Below, piece by piece: positions 9,237-18,094 of a stretch of DNA of 64,000 bases. The translations under genes were made by a program, and so were the position numbers. The DNA is taken from NCBI RefSeq assembly GCF_003443535.1, contig NZ_CP031946.1, positions 992,001-1,056,000 on the forward strand. Direction: 5' to 3'. The notes under the pieces are model-generated. The model was not told the DNA's origin and did not search any database. It saw only the letters and a list, made by a program, of their open reading frames with translations. Positions within the stretch are counted from its first letter, which is position 1. The number at the start of each line of letters is the position of its first letter. Origin of the DNA: Ruegeria sp. AD91A. GTDB lineage: Bacteria; Pseudomonadota; Alphaproteobacteria; Rhodobacterales; Rhodobacteraceae.

Positions 9237-9955
9237 GAATCGCCGCGAAACCCTGTTGCAACAACGAATTTTTCCGAACTGTCCGAGCGTGACGCAGGCG
9301 GTTTGACGTTGGCAACTTTCTGAAACTTCTGCTTTAGCAGTTTTTGCAGATCGCCTTCGGCACCACCGGCGAGAACCTTGGCTACGAAGGTTCCGCCTTC
9401 TTCCAGAACGTCAAACGCGAAATAAGCTGCCGCTTCACACAGCGCCATGATTCGCAGGTGATCGGTCTGTTTGTGACCAGATGATGCCGCAGCCATGTCC
9501 GACATCACTACGTCTGCCTTGCCGTCCAGCCAGTCTTTGACCTTCTGGTCGGCGTCATCTTCCATGAAGTCCAGAACATGGATTTCGGCGCCAGCGACCG
9601 GTTCGACCTCTTGCAGGTCAATGCCCAGCACCGATCCGACCCGTTTGCCTGACTTCTCGCCCAGCGCGTTCACCCGCTTGACGGCGACCTGACACCAGCC
9701 ACCAGGCGCGCAACCCAAATCCACCACGCGCGCGCCGGGCACCAGAAAGCGGAATTTGTCGTCCAGTTCCAGAATTTTATATGCCGCTCGCCCACGATAT
9801 CCATCGGCCTGAGCGCGTTTTACATAAGGATCGTTCAACTGCCGTTCGAGCCAACGGGTCGAGCTGAGCTTTCGCCCACGTGCTGTTTTGACCTTCACCT
9901 TCAGGTCGCGCTGCCCGCGGCCTGAGTTGTTTTTTCCACTTGGTGTCTTCGCCAT
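9233..9955 (-). CDS. rlmE: 23S rRNA (uridine-2'-O)-methyltransferase RlmE (FtsJ)
   Basis: 240 residues; a basic N-terminal extension precedes the FtsJ domain. Motifs seen are [18 protein letters not shown] (catalytic Lys region), [16 protein letters not shown] (SAM-binding motif I), [19 protein letters not shown] (catalytic Asp) and [12 protein letters not shown] (catalytic Lys). RlmE 2'-O-methylates U2552 of 23S rRNA in late 50S assembly. Its ATG overlaps the stop of the Ppx/GppA gene by one base (TGATG), so both share a transcript. Confidence 0.92.
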   Translation of the reverse strand: MAKTPSGKNNSGRGQRDLKVKVKTARGRKLSSTRWLERQLNDPYVKRAQADGYRGRAAYKILELDDKFRFLVPGARVVDLGCAPGGWCQVAVKRVNALGEKSGKRVGSVLGIDLQEVEPVAGAEIHVLDFMEDDADQKVKDWLDGKADVVMSDMAAASSGHKQTDHLRIMALCEAAAYFAFDVLEEGGTFVAKVLAGGAEGDLQKLLKQKFQKVANVKPPASRSDSSEKFVVATGFRGDS

Positions 9956-11067
9956 CAGAACGGTCCGTCTTCCAATACACCGTCCGCGCTCATCTGCGCA
10001 TACAGCAAACCCTCGCGCAGCCCCCGGTCCGCCACCGAAAGGCGGTCAGTGGGCCAGCAACGGAGCAAAGCCTGCAATATGGCCGAACCGGACATGATCA
10101 GGGCTTGCCGGTCTTCACCAATTCGAGGGTCCCGGCGCCGCCCATGAGGGCCGAGTTCTAAATACCCGCGTATGACTTTGTCAATCTGATCGCTGGTCAT
10201 GCGCAGCCCGTCCACTTTGGTCCGGTCATATCGCTTGAGGCCCAGATGAGAGGCCGCAACAGTAGTGACTGTGCCGCTGGTGCCGACGATCTGAAACCCT
10301 ACGCGCGCCTGTTCGTCCTTATAGGGTGCAAAATCGGCAAGGTTTTCCTCGAAAAACCAACTCATCAACGCAAAACGAGCGGCGTCATTCTCGACATCAT
10401 TGAACTGGTCCCGCAGCGTGGCAACTCCCAGCGGCACACTGATCCAATCAACGACCTTTGCTGCCGGAAAGGGGCTGTCGGCAGGGTGAAACCCGTGGTG
10501 CAGCCGCATGATTGCTGCTGGCCGGTCGCGACGCGGAACGGACGAGATGTCTATCCAGACCAATTCGGTCGAGCCACCTCCTATATCGACGACCAGCAAC
10601 TGCTCGGTCTTGGTTGAAACCAGCGGGGCACAGGAAATCACTGCCAGACGGGCTTCTTCCTCGGGCTGAATTATCTCAAGCGTAAGGCCGGTTTCGCGCT
10701 TCACCTGCCGGATGAATTCGCGCGAGTTCTTGGCGCGGCGGCACGCCTCGGTCGCGATCAGACGCATCCGTCTGACCTTGTTGCGTTTCAGCTTTTGCTG
10801 ACAGATTCGCAAAGCCTGAACGGTACGCGACATGGACGCCCGCGACAGCCGCCCGGTGCGTTCCAGACCCGCGCCCAATTGCACGGATTTGGAGAAGCTG
10901 TCTACCACATGGAACCCACTGCCCTTGGGCTGGGCGATCAACATGCGGCAACTATTTGTACCCAAATCCAGTGCCGCATAAAGAGCATCCGGATCGGGTC
11001 TTGCCGGCGCGGGGCTTTCGACCGCTTTCGGGAACGCGCCCGCACCTTTGGGACGCTTGGGCGCCAT
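9955..11067 (-). CDS. Ppx/GppA-family exopolyphosphatase/pppGpp phosphatase
   Basis: An ASKHA-fold phosphatase: [17 protein letters not shown] (phosphate 1 motif), [17 protein letters not shown] (phosphate 2) and [12 protein letters not shown] (adenosine/phosphate region). Family members hydrolyse polyphosphate or convert pppGpp to ppGpp; sequence alone does not separate these. ATG at 11067 has GGAGGG seven bases upstream and is preferred over the ATG at 11127. A PPK2 polyphosphate kinase is encoded 5 kb away, which keeps a polyphosphate role open. Confidence 0.88.
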   Translation of the reverse strand: MAPKRPKGAGAFPKAVESPAPARPDPDALYAALDLGTNSCRMLIAQPKGSGFHVVDSFSKSVQLGAGLERTGRLSRASMSRTVQALRICQQKLKRNKVRRMRLIATEACRRAKNSREFIRQVKRETGLTLEIIQPEEEARLAVISCAPLVSTKTEQLLVVDIGGGSTELVWIDISSVPRRDRPAAIMRLHHGFHPADSPFPAAKVVDWISVPLGVATLRDQFNDVENDAARFALMSWFFEENLADFAPYKDEQARVGFQIVGTSGTVTTVAASHLGLKRYDRTKVDGLRMTSDQIDKVIRGYLELGPHGRRRDPRIGEDRQALIMSGSAILQALLRCWPTDRLSVADRGLREGLLYAQMSADGVLEDGPF

Positions 11068-11130
11068 CGTTACGCCCTCCGATTTTCGAGTTACCCCGAC
11101 CCTAGGCGGGGGATTGCCGACGTGCAAGTG

Positions 11131-11146
11131 ATTTCAATTTTGAAAT
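11131..11146. promoter_or_regulatory. AT-rich palindrome in the divergent gppA / phoX-like promoter region
   Basis: ATTTCAATTTTGAAAT is a perfect inverted repeat (7-bp arms, 2-bp centre) located between the two divergent genes, about 64 bp before the Ppx/GppA start and 100 bp before the PhoX-like start. It stands out from the GC-rich surroundings and could be an operator. No recognisable Pho box accompanies it. Confidence 0.35.
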
Positions 11147-11247
11147 TAACGTGCGTGTCACATGCCGTTCATACTCAGGTGCGATGGGCATTCATGGAAC
11201 CCTCAGCAGGATTCTTTTCGAGCTTACAGCCAGATATGGAGATTAAC

Positions 11248-13134
11248 ATGAAAGACGATCACACCCTTTCCTTTGATGAATACGATGAAATCATAAGCCC
11301 GCGACCTGAAGAATGTGACTTTGACCGCGTTGTCGAGCGCGCGTTGTCGCGTCGCGGATTCATGGGTGGCGTCCTGGCGATGGGCAGTTTCGCTGCCGTT
11401 GGCGGCTCGATTCTGCCGACTACTGCGCGCGCTGCGGCAGATCGTTTCTCGTTCGAGGCGATTCCGGTTTCGACGGCTGACGAAGTGATTGTGCCTTCGG
11501 GTTACAAAGCCGAGGTCATAGTGCGCTGGGGTGATCCGCTGTGGTCGGATGTGCCTGAATTCAATCATGCCACCCGAGGCACGGCAGCCAGTCAGGAACG
11601 CGCATTTGGTGACAACACGGATGGCCAGGATGTGTTTTACCACGACGGTCATGTTCTGCTGGTGGTGAACAACGAGTATACCAACCGCGACATTCTTTGG
11701 GGCAACAATCCGGACGCCAAGGCAGCATCCGATGACGACGTTGCCAAAGGCATGATGGCCCATGGCGTTACCATTGTGGAAATTGCCAACACAGATGGAA
11801 AATGGGGTATCGTAAAGGACAGCCCGTATAACCGCCGTGTTACACCGCAGACCGAGATGACCATCACCGGTCCGGCCGCGGGTCACGACCTTATGAAGAC
11901 CGCCGCCGATCCGTCCGGCATGACGTGCAAGGGAACATGGAACAATTGCGGAAATGGCATGACACCATGGGGCACGTATCTGGCCTGTGAAGAGAACTTC
12001 AATGGTTACTTCTCGGCTGAGGATGAAAACCACGAAACCAGCCCTGAACTGAAACGCTATGGAGTATCGGCAAGCGATTGGGGCTACGGCTGGGCCAAGA
12101 TCGACGACCGTTTCGACGTGTCCAAAAACCCCAATGAACCAAACCGTGCCGGATATGTCGTCGAGATTGACCCGACCGACCCGACATCGACACCGCGCAA
12201 GCTGACAGCGCTTGGGCGCTTCAAGCACGAGAACGCGGAAACCGTAGTCAACAACGATGGTCGCGTCGTGGTCTACATGGGCGATGATGAACGCGGAGAA
12301 TTCCTGTACCGCTTCGTTTCCGATGGCTTTTACGCAGCCGGGGTGGACACGAATGCGTTGCTTGAGAATGGAACGCTTTCGGTCGCCAAGTTCAACGATG
12401 ACGGCACCGGTGAGTGGATCGATCTGACACCTGAAACCAGCGGGCTTGCATCGCAGGCCGAGGTTTGCATCCACACGCGTCAAGCCGCTTCGGCCGTTGG
12501 TGGCACGACAATGGACCGTCCGGAATGGGTGGCATCAAACCCGAATGCACCCGAAGTCTATTGCTGTCTGACCAACAACAAGAACCGTGGTGTCAAACCG
12601 AATGCAGGGGGCGACGATACCTCGGCCAACGGCCCGAACCCGCGGGACAAGAACAATTACGGTCAGATCGTGCGTTGGCGACCGGACGGTGGTGATCATA
12701 CCGCTGCCGGCTTCGGCTGGGATCTGTACGTGCTGGCAGGCAATCCCACCGTGCATGAAAATGCCTATGCCGGATCCGAGAACGTGAACGCCGACAACAT
12801 GTTCAATTCACCCGACGGATTGAAATTCGACACCAATGGTCTGCTCTGGATTCAAACCGACGGAAACTATGGCAACGAAGGGGACTTCGCTGGTCAGGGC
12901 AATAACCAGATGCTGGCAGGTGACCCTGTCACGGGCGAAATTCGCCGCTTTCTGGTTGGCCCGAATGAGTGCGAGGTCACCGGTCTCAGCTGGTCTCCAG
13001 ATCGTCGCACAATGTTTGTCGGCATTCAGCACCCGGGCGAAGACGGCAACAGCCACTGGCCTGAAGGCGGTGACTCGGTGCCGCGTTCGGCCATTATCGC
13101 CATTATTCGCGAGGATGGGGGTCTAGTCGGTTAA
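11248..13134 (+). CDS. Tat-exported PhoX-type protein (DUF839, PF05787)
   Basis: About 628 residues from ATG 11248, which has GGAG seven bases upstream; the frame continues further upstream but overlaps the divergent gene. The N-terminus carries a twin-arginine signal (ALSRRGFMGGVLAMGSFAAV), predicting export in folded form. The rest matches the PhoX/DUF839 beta-propeller family: NNEYTNRDILWG, GTWNNCGNGMTPWGTYLACEE, VVYMGDDERGEFLYRFVSD and a C-terminal SWSPDRRTMFVGIQHPGE. PhoX enzymes are calcium/iron-dependent alkaline phosphatases, but many DUF839 members are uncharacterised. Gene stands alone, with a strong terminator after it. Confidence 0.87.
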   Translation: MKDDHTLSFDEYDEIISPRPEECDFDRVVERALSRRGFMGGVLAMGSFAAVGGSILPTTARAAADRFSFEAIPVSTADEVIVPSGYKAEVIVRWGDPLWSDVPEFNHATRGTAASQERAFGDNTDGQDVFYHDGHVLLVVNNEYTNRDILWGNNPDAKAASDDDVAKGMMAHGVTIVEIANTDGKWGIVKDSPYNRRVTPQTEMTITGPAAGHDLMKTAADPSGMTCKGTWNNCGNGMTPWGTYLACEENFNGYFSAEDENHETSPELKRYGVSASDWGYGWAKIDDRFDVSKNPNEPNRAGYVVEIDPTDPTSTPRKLTALGRFKHENAETVVNNDGRVVVYMGDDERGEFLYRFVSDGFYAAGVDTNALLENGTLSVAKFNDDGTGEWIDLTPETSGLASQAEVCIHTRQAASAVGGTTMDRPEWVASNPNAPEVYCCLTNNKNRGVKPNAGGDDTSANGPNPRDKNNYGQIVRWRPDGGDHTAAGFGWDLYVLAGNPTVHENAYAGSENVNADNMFNSPDGLKFDTNGLLWIQTDGNYGNEGDFAGQGNNQMLAGDPVTGEIRRFLVGPNECEVTGLSWSPDRRTMFVGIQHPGEDGNSHWPEGGDSVPRSAIIAIIREDGGLVG

Positions 13135-13160
13135 GGCCATTTGACCCATCAATTCATGCC

Positions 13161-13196
13161 TCGGACGGTTTCTTCCGTCCGGGGTTTTTCTTTTTT
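13161..13196 (+). terminator. Rho-independent terminator after the PhoX-type gene
   Basis: CGGACGG at 13162-13168 pairs with CCGTCCG at 13175-13181 across a 6-base loop, followed by GGG and two T-runs (TTTTTCTTTTTT). It begins 28 bases after the stop. Confidence 0.85.
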
Positions 13197-13382
13197 ATGC
13201 AGCGCTTTCATAGTGACGATGAGAATTATGATATGCGCGTTTTCCGGAAAACTGGGTAAAAGCCGCGTACCCTACAGTAGGCGCAAAACGTCGTTTGGAA
13301 AGCGCCGTGTGTCGAAAATCGACCGACCCAAGCCTACATTGAAGTTTAGAACCGGCCCATCGGGTTAGGAGGAATCACAGCA

Positions 13383-13679
13383 ATGCCTGACGTCACCATC
13401 GTGTATTGGCGCGACATTCCCGCTCAGGTCATCGTCGGCAAAGGCCGTCGTGGCGCAAAGCGGCAGTTGGAAGAACGGTTTGAACAAGCCATCGACCGTG
13501 CCGCGATGAAGGTGAACGCCAAGGACAGTGATGCCTATCTGGCCGAATGGCGCAAAGCCGAACCTTTCGCGGTCGAAGGCGATCCTGCCGAGATTGCCGA
13601 AGCCGAAGCTGTGCGTCTGGAAACGGAATACGATCAGGACCGCGTCAAAGCGCTGATCGCCAATGACGGTTGGGCATGA
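13383..13679 (+). CDS. Small 'virulence factor'-type protein (PF13769-like) of the one-carbon block
   Basis: 98 residues, strongly charged, starting MPDVTIVYWRDIPAQVIVGK, with GRRGAKRQLEERFEQAID following. This matches the short family labelled Virulence_fact (PF13769), whose name says nothing about function. It has a very good ribosome-binding site (AGGAGG, 13368 on) and sits directly before the reductase and the methyltransferase genes, 25 bp ahead of the former. From this neighbourhood I infer an accessory role in folate/corrinoid methyl transfer; the sequence itself shows no catalytic motif. Confidence 0.72.
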   Translation: MPDVTIVYWRDIPAQVIVGKGRRGAKRQLEERFEQAIDRAAMKVNAKDSDAYLAEWRKAEPFAVEGDPAEIAEAEAVRLETEYDQDRVKALIANDGWA

Positions 13680-13704
13680 GCCCCAGACTTTATGGGAGGC
13701 CGAA

Positions 13705-14631
13705 ATGGCTTTGCTGAACTTCAAGAAACGTGATGTGGTCGAAAACGGCCCAGTAAATCCGACCGTCGAAGCCTTTTTGCAGGGCTATTCGATCGAGGTG
13801 ATGCCGCGCACCGCCGAAAAGGTCGAGGATTTCCGCCCGCTGCTGCCCGAGGGAACGCGCGTGTACATCGCCCATATCGAGGGCACTCCGATCGAGGATA
13901 TGGTCAAGACCGCCAAGCGGATCGCGGCCGAGGGCTATCCGGTGATGCCGCACTTTCCGGCGCGGATAATCAAAGACGCGGCCACCCTGGAAAACTGGAT
14001 CGCCATGTACCAGGGCGAAGCAGGTGTCGAACAGGCGTTGTTGCTGGCCGGTGGTGTTGCCAATCCGCACGGCGATTTCGACAGTTCGATGCAGTTGCTG
14101 GAAACCGGTCTGTTCGACAAGGCGGGATTCAAGCGCCTGCACGTGGCCGGTCACCCCGAAGGTAACAAGGACATTGACCCGGACGGCTCGACCAGAAACG
14201 TCGATGACGCGTTGCGCTGGAAACAGAAGTTCAACGAGACCACGGACGCCGAAATGGCGCTGGCCACCCAGTTCGCATTTGACGCCAAGCCGATCATCGC
14301 CTGGGCCGACAGCCTGAAAGAATCCGGAATTGATCTGCCGATCCATATCGGTATCGCCGGTCCGGCCAAGCTGCAGACTCTGATCAAGTTCGCCATCGCG
14401 TGCGGTGTTGGCCCGTCTCTGAAGGTGCTGCAAAAGCGTGCCATGGACGTGTCCAAGCTGTTGTTGCCCTACGAGCCGACCGATGTTGTGGCCGAGCTGG
14501 CCAACCACAAAGCGGCCAACCCGGATTTCAACATCACCAACCTACACTTCTTCCCACTTGGCGGCATCAAGACCAACGCCAACTGGGCCATCAATAACGG
14601 CGGTGCCTCTGCACAGCCTGTAAACTCCTAA
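13705..14631 (+). CDS. Methylenetetrahydrofolate reductase-like protein
   Basis: 308 residues from ATG 13705, with GGGAGG six bases upstream (an earlier in-frame ATG at 13663 lies inside the previous gene). The protein looks like a TIM-barrel MetF homologue: VYIAHIEGTPIEDMVKTAKR, GYPVMPHFPARIIKD, EQALLLAGGVANPHGDFDSS and LPIHIGIAGPAKLQTLIKFA all fit conserved strands of the family. MetF interconverts 5,10-methylene- and 5-methyl-tetrahydrofolate. Next to a pterin-binding methyltransferase it probably works in the oxidative direction on methyl groups taken from methylated compounds; that direction is inference. Confidence 0.8.
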   Translation: MALLNFKKRDVVENGPVNPTVEAFLQGYSIEVMPRTAEKVEDFRPLLPEGTRVYIAHIEGTPIEDMVKTAKRIAAEGYPVMPHFPARIIKDAATLENWIAMYQGEAGVEQALLLAGGVANPHGDFDSSMQLLETGLFDKAGFKRLHVAGHPEGNKDIDPDGSTRNVDDALRWKQKFNETTDAEMALATQFAFDAKPIIAWADSLKESGIDLPIHIGIAGPAKLQTLIKFAIACGVGPSLKVLQKRAMDVSKLLLPYEPTDVVAELANHKAANPDFNITNLHFFPLGGIKTNANWAINNGGASAQPVNS

Positions 14632-14640
14632 GGAACGGAC

Positions 14641-15702
14641 ATGACGCGTACAGTCGTAGAATCAAAAACAAAAACAGCCGTCCTGGGCTTTGACGAACCG
14701 TTCTGCGTGATCGGTGAGCGGATCAACCCGACTGGCCGCAAGAAACTGGCCGCCGAGCTGGAAGCGGGCGATTTCTCGACCGTCGAGAAAGACGCGCTGG
14801 CGCAGGTAGCTGCGGGAGCAACCGTTCTGGATATCAATGCGGGCGTTGTCTATAACTCGAACCCCAATCCGAACGAGACCGAGCCGCCGCTGATGCGCAA
14901 GATTGTCGAACTGGTTCAGGGGCTGGTCGAAGTACCGCTGTGCATCGACTCGTCGGTTCCAGGTGCGCTGGAAGCGGGTCTGGCGGCGGCCGAGGGCCGT
15001 CCGCTGCTGAACTCGGTCACCGGCGAAGAAGAGCGTCTGGAGCTGGTTCTGCCGCTGGTCAAGAAATACAACGTCCCGGTTGTTGCGATCTCGAACGATG
15101 ACACCGGTATCTCGGAAGATCCCGATGTGCGTTTCGAAGTGGCCAAGAAGATTGTCGAGCGCGCGGCTGATTTCGGCATTCCCGCGCATGACATCGTGGT
15201 CGACCCGCTGGTCATGCCCATCGGTGCGATGGCAACTGCTGGTCTGCAGGTGTTCGCGCTGGTCCGTCGCTTGCGCGAAGAGCTGGGCGTAAACACCACC
15301 TGTGGTGCGTCCAACGTGTCGTTCGGCCTGCCGAACCGCCACGGCATCAATAACGCTTTCCTTCCAATGGCGATGGGCGCTGGTATGACCTCGGCAATCA
15401 TGAACCCTGTTGCCTTGCCTGTAGGGCCCAAGAGGATCGCTGAGAAAAAGGCCGAGATTGAAGCCAAGGGTGTCATTCTGCCTGCGGACATGGATGATGA
15501 AACCTTCTGTCAGTTGTTCGGCCTGGGTTCGACCAAGCCGCGCGCGGGTAAGGAAATGGAGGCCATTCGCGCCGCCAACCTGCTGACCAATAATGACCCC
15601 CATGGCGGTGAGTGGATCAAGTTCAACAAAGCGCCGGACGAGGCGGGTGCCGCAGGCCCCGCAGGTGGTCGTCGCGGCGGTGGCCGTCGCCGCCGCGCCT
15701 GA
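14641..15702 (+). CDS. Pterin-binding methyltetrahydrofolate:corrinoid methyltransferase-like protein
   Basis: 353 residues with the dihydropteroate synthase-type pterin-binding barrel: FCVIGERINPTGRKKLAAEL at the start, AAGATVLDINAGVVYNSNPN, VPLCIDSSVPGALEAGL, RPLLNSVTGEEERLELVLPL and the later ELGVNTTCGASNVSFGLPNR. This arrangement is that of AcsE/MtrH/MtgA-type enzymes that move a methyl group between a corrinoid protein and tetrahydrofolate, not of folate-synthesis DHPS. The last dozen residues are Gly/Arg-rich (GGRRGGGRRRRA), an odd tail shared with the RamA-like protein encoded near 27.2 kb. No corrinoid protein gene is in the window. Confidence 0.82.
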   Translation: MTRTVVESKTKTAVLGFDEPFCVIGERINPTGRKKLAAELEAGDFSTVEKDALAQVAAGATVLDINAGVVYNSNPNPNETEPPLMRKIVELVQGLVEVPLCIDSSVPGALEAGLAAAEGRPLLNSVTGEEERLELVLPLVKKYNVPVVAISNDDTGISEDPDVRFEVAKKIVERAADFGIPAHDIVVDPLVMPIGAMATAGLQVFALVRRLREELGVNTTCGASNVSFGLPNRHGINNAFLPMAMGAGMTSAIMNPVALPVGPKRIAEKKAEIEAKGVILPADMDDETFCQLFGLGSTKPRAGKEMEAIRAANLLTNNDPHGGEWIKFNKAPDEAGAAGPAGGRRGGGRRRRA

Positions 15703-15721
15703 TTGGGGCGGAACAGACTGC

Positions 15722-15750
15722 AAAGGCCGGGCCCTGTGCCCGGCCTTTTG
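15722..15750 (+). terminator. Terminator of the one-carbon operon
   Basis: An 11-bp perfect stem, AAAGGCCGGGC (15722-15732) with GCCCGGCCTTT (15738-15748) and a 5-base loop, just after the methyltransferase stop. The U-tract is the end of the stem itself. Confidence 0.8.
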
Positions 15751-15828
15751 CATTTGACTCTGATCAATGTCGATTTGCCACAAGGTTTCAGAATACCCTG
15801 ATCCAGGATGCAACGATCAGGTGCCAGC

Positions 15829-16656
15829 ATGAGAAAACATCATCCCCCAAAGCTCTCAGATGCAGATCTGAACAAAAGGCTGAATAAAAGGAACTATTTC
15901 GATCAGCGGATCGAATTGCAGACAAGGTTGGCCAGAATTCAGCAAGCCTTTCTGTTTCACGGGATCAAGGGCGTGTTGGTGTTCGAAGGCTGGGACGCTG
16001 CCGGAAAAGGGGGAACCATTCGCCGGATCAGTCAGGCTTTGGACCCGCGCAGCTTCAAGGTCTGGCCCATCGGCGCGCCCCGAAACTACTACCTCAACCG
16101 GCATTATCTGCTGCGGTTCTGGGAACGCCTGCCGCCGTCCGGTGCGATTTCCGCTTTCGACCGCAGCTGGTATGGTCGGGTTCTGGTGGAGCGAATTGAA
16201 AAACTGACCCCGGAAACGCGCTGGCGGGCCGCGTATCAGGAAATCAATGATTTCGAACGAATGCTGGTTGATGACGGGACCAGGATTGTAAAACTGTTCT
16301 TCCACATTTCACAAGAAGAGCAGATGCGCCGTTTTACCGAGCGTCTGACAAACCCGATGAAACGTTGGAAGCTGACTTACGAAGATTTCAGAAACCGTGA
16401 AAAATGGGATGTCGCGGAAGTGGCCGTTGACGAAATGCTGGCACGGACGTCGACAGAAATAGCCCCTTGGCACGTGATCCCATCCAACAACAAGAAATAT
16501 GCGCGGATCGCAGCCATGAAGGCCATTGTTGAAGCGTTTTCACAAGGGGTTGATCTGAACCCCCAGCATCTCGATCGCCGAACTTTGGAGGCGGCGGGCG
16601 CCGCCTTGGATGTCGACCAGTCCCTGATCGACAGCCTGCGGGCGCGAACCGAGTAA
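15829..16656 (+). CDS. ppk2: Polyphosphate kinase 2 family protein (PPK2)
   Basis: About 275 residues. Walker A is GVLVFEGWDAAGKGGTIRRI, and the second catalytic motif is AISAFDRSWYGRVLVERIEK, both diagnostic of PPK2. The C-terminal part with PWHVIPSNNKKYARI and the ERL..KRWKLTYEDFRNREKW stretch agrees. PPK2 enzymes transfer phosphate between polyphosphate and nucleotides. ATG 15829 has AGGTG upstream; ATG 15808 would add seven residues. Confidence 0.88.
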   Translation: MRKHHPPKLSDADLNKRLNKRNYFDQRIELQTRLARIQQAFLFHGIKGVLVFEGWDAAGKGGTIRRISQALDPRSFKVWPIGAPRNYYLNRHYLLRFWERLPPSGAISAFDRSWYGRVLVERIEKLTPETRWRAAYQEINDFERMLVDDGTRIVKLFFHISQEEQMRRFTERLTNPMKRWKLTYEDFRNREKWDVAEVAVDEMLARTSTEIAPWHVIPSNNKKYARIAAMKAIVEAFSQGVDLNPQHLDRRTLEAAGAALDVDQSLIDSLRARTE

Positions 16657-16727
16657 AACCCTTGATGAAGGTGAACGACGATCTGACTTGATCGTTCGGA
16701 TGCTCTGATGTTATCTCAGTTGGCGCG

Positions 16728-16801
16728 GCGGGTATGATGTAATGGTAGCCTGTCAGCTTCCCAAGCTGAACGCGCGGGTTCGATTCCCGCTACCCGCTCC
16801 A
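16728..16801 (+). tRNA. tRNA-Gly (anticodon CCC)
   Basis: 74 nt with a 7-bp acceptor stem (GCGGGTA/TACCCGC), an anticodon stem TCAGC/GCTGA enclosing TTCCCAA (anticodon CCC), T-arm GCGGGTTCGATTCCCGC and an encoded CCA end. Confidence 0.95.
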
Positions 16802-16937
16802 GCAAAAATCTGTAAGACGTTGTTAATTAGTCAAAAAACAGACGCTTTGCGGCTTCATCGCCGCCTTCGCGGATCTCAGTATCTTTATGATAGCGCGTAT
16901 TTCGATGGTCCTGTTCAACGGAATGACAAAGCCGGCG

Positions 16938-17960
16938 TTACCTGTTGAGGCCAAGCAGAGACTCTCTGCCTACGATGTGGGTTGGCAGTTCGACGGATGT
17001 GCCGGGTGAGTTGGATTCGATCATCTGTATCAACGCCAAAGCAGCCTTGCGTCCCATTTCACGATGAGGGACATGAACAGTTGTCAGTGCAGGGGCGACG
17101 ATGCGCGCAAGCTCGATATCATCAAATCCGGTGATGGAGACATCTTCGGGCACCCGAAGTCCCATCTGCTGAGCTTGCCGTACCGCGCCGACTGCCAGAA
17201 CGTCGTTGCCGCACAAAACCGCGGATGGCGGGCGGTCGCTCGACATGAGGTGCTTGAATGCCTCGGCACCATTTTCAATCTCGTAGGAGGTTTCGGTCAC
17301 GACCAGATCGTCTTGCGACAGGCCATGTTGGGACATCGCGTCTTTTATACCTTGGATCCGCAAGCGCGCACGATCATTTCCCTTGCTGATGCCGGAAATC
17401 GTCGCCAGACGCGTGTGGCCCAATTCGATGATCCTGCTCGCCAAAGCCTCCATTGCCCGTCTGTTGTCAAATCCAATCGAAGGTATGGGTTTGTCCGGCA
17501 GGAAGGACCACGCAACCAGGGCCGGCACTTTCTGCCGTTCGAGATAGTCGTAGATTTGCTGGTCACGGTCGTGCCCGATCAGCAGAAGCCCGTCAGCACC
17601 CCGGGCAACCAGTGTTCGGATCTGATCTTCTTCTGCGGCCGGCTGGTAGGCTGAGCTGGAGACCAGCAAGGTGTAGCCCTGTTTGTGGATTTCCTCTTGA
17701 AACGCCTGCAAACCCCTTGCAAAGATTGCGTTTTCCATTGTCGGGATGATAGCGCCAATAGTGAAAGAACGCCGAGCGGCCATCACACGCGCTGCAAAGT
17801 TCGGCGTGTAGCCCAGGGAATCTACGGCAGATAAAACACGTTTTCGCGTTGCCTCGACAACCTGTTGCGGGGTGTTCAGGCACCGCGACACGGTGGCAGT
17901 TGAAACGCCTGCTGCCTTGGCAACGTCATCCAGCGTCGGTGCGGACCGATGTTTTGACAT
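16938..17960 (-). CDS. LacI-family transcriptional regulator of the sulfonate operon
   Basis: 340 residues with the LacI helix-turn-helix at the N-terminus (TLDDVAKAAGVSTATVSRCL), the hinge-helix region NFAARVMAARR, and a periplasmic-binding-protein-like effector domain (IGAIIPTMENAIFARGLQAF, GFDDIELARIVAPALTTVHV). It is transcribed away from the TRAP/hps operon, with two LacI-type palindromes in the shared intergenic region. It most likely represses the operon and is released by DHPS or a pathway intermediate; the inducer is inference. Confidence 0.93.
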   Translation of the reverse strand: MSKHRSAPTLDDVAKAAGVSTATVSRCLNTPQQVVEATRKRVLSAVDSLGYTPNFAARVMAARRSFTIGAIIPTMENAIFARGLQAFQEEIHKQGYTLLVSSSAYQPAAEEDQIRTLVARGADGLLLIGHDRDQQIYDYLERQKVPALVAWSFLPDKPIPSIGFDNRRAMEALASRIIELGHTRLATISGISKGNDRARLRIQGIKDAMSQHGLSQDDLVVTETSYEIENGAEAFKHLMSSDRPPSAVLCGNDVLAVGAVRQAQQMGLRVPEDVSITGFDDIELARIVAPALTTVHVPHREMGRKAALALIQMIESNSPGTSVELPTHIVGRESLLGLNR

Positions 17961-18023
17961 TCTCGAACTCTCAATTTCGGTTCGCCTAAGTTAGTCGCAT
18001 TTCTCCAAGGATGAAAGCGTTTA

Positions 18024-18037
18024 TGTAAGCGCTTGCA
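18024..18037. promoter_or_regulatory. LacI-type operator O1
   Basis: TGTAAGCGCTTGCA is a near-perfect palindrome with the CpG-centred AAGCGCTT core typical of LacI/PurR/CcpA operators. It lies about 64 bp from the regulator start and 70 bp from the first structural gene. A weaker related half-site (TGAAAGCGTTTA, 18012-18023) precedes it. Confidence 0.75.
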
Positions 18038-18044
18038 TTTTTGA

Positions 18045-18058
18045 TGTAAGCGCTTACA
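18045..18058. promoter_or_regulatory. LacI-type operator O2
   Basis: TGTAAGCGCTTACA is a perfect 14-bp palindrome. Its centre is 21 bp (two helical turns) from that of O1, so two regulator dimers could bind the same face of the DNA. Confidence 0.8.
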
Positions 18059-18094
18059 AAGACAATTGAGCCGATTCTGAAGGGGGTCCCGGAA

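Noticed and set aside
11150..11185. Pho box before the PhoX-type gene
   Set aside because: The segment GTGTCACATGCCGTTCAT only loosely resembles paired CTGTCAT repeats and is not spaced correctly.
11224..12483. 419-codon minus-strand frame opposite the PhoX-type gene
   Set aside because: The plus strand has a Tat signal, ribosome site and terminator; the antisense frame reflects GC-rich codon structure.
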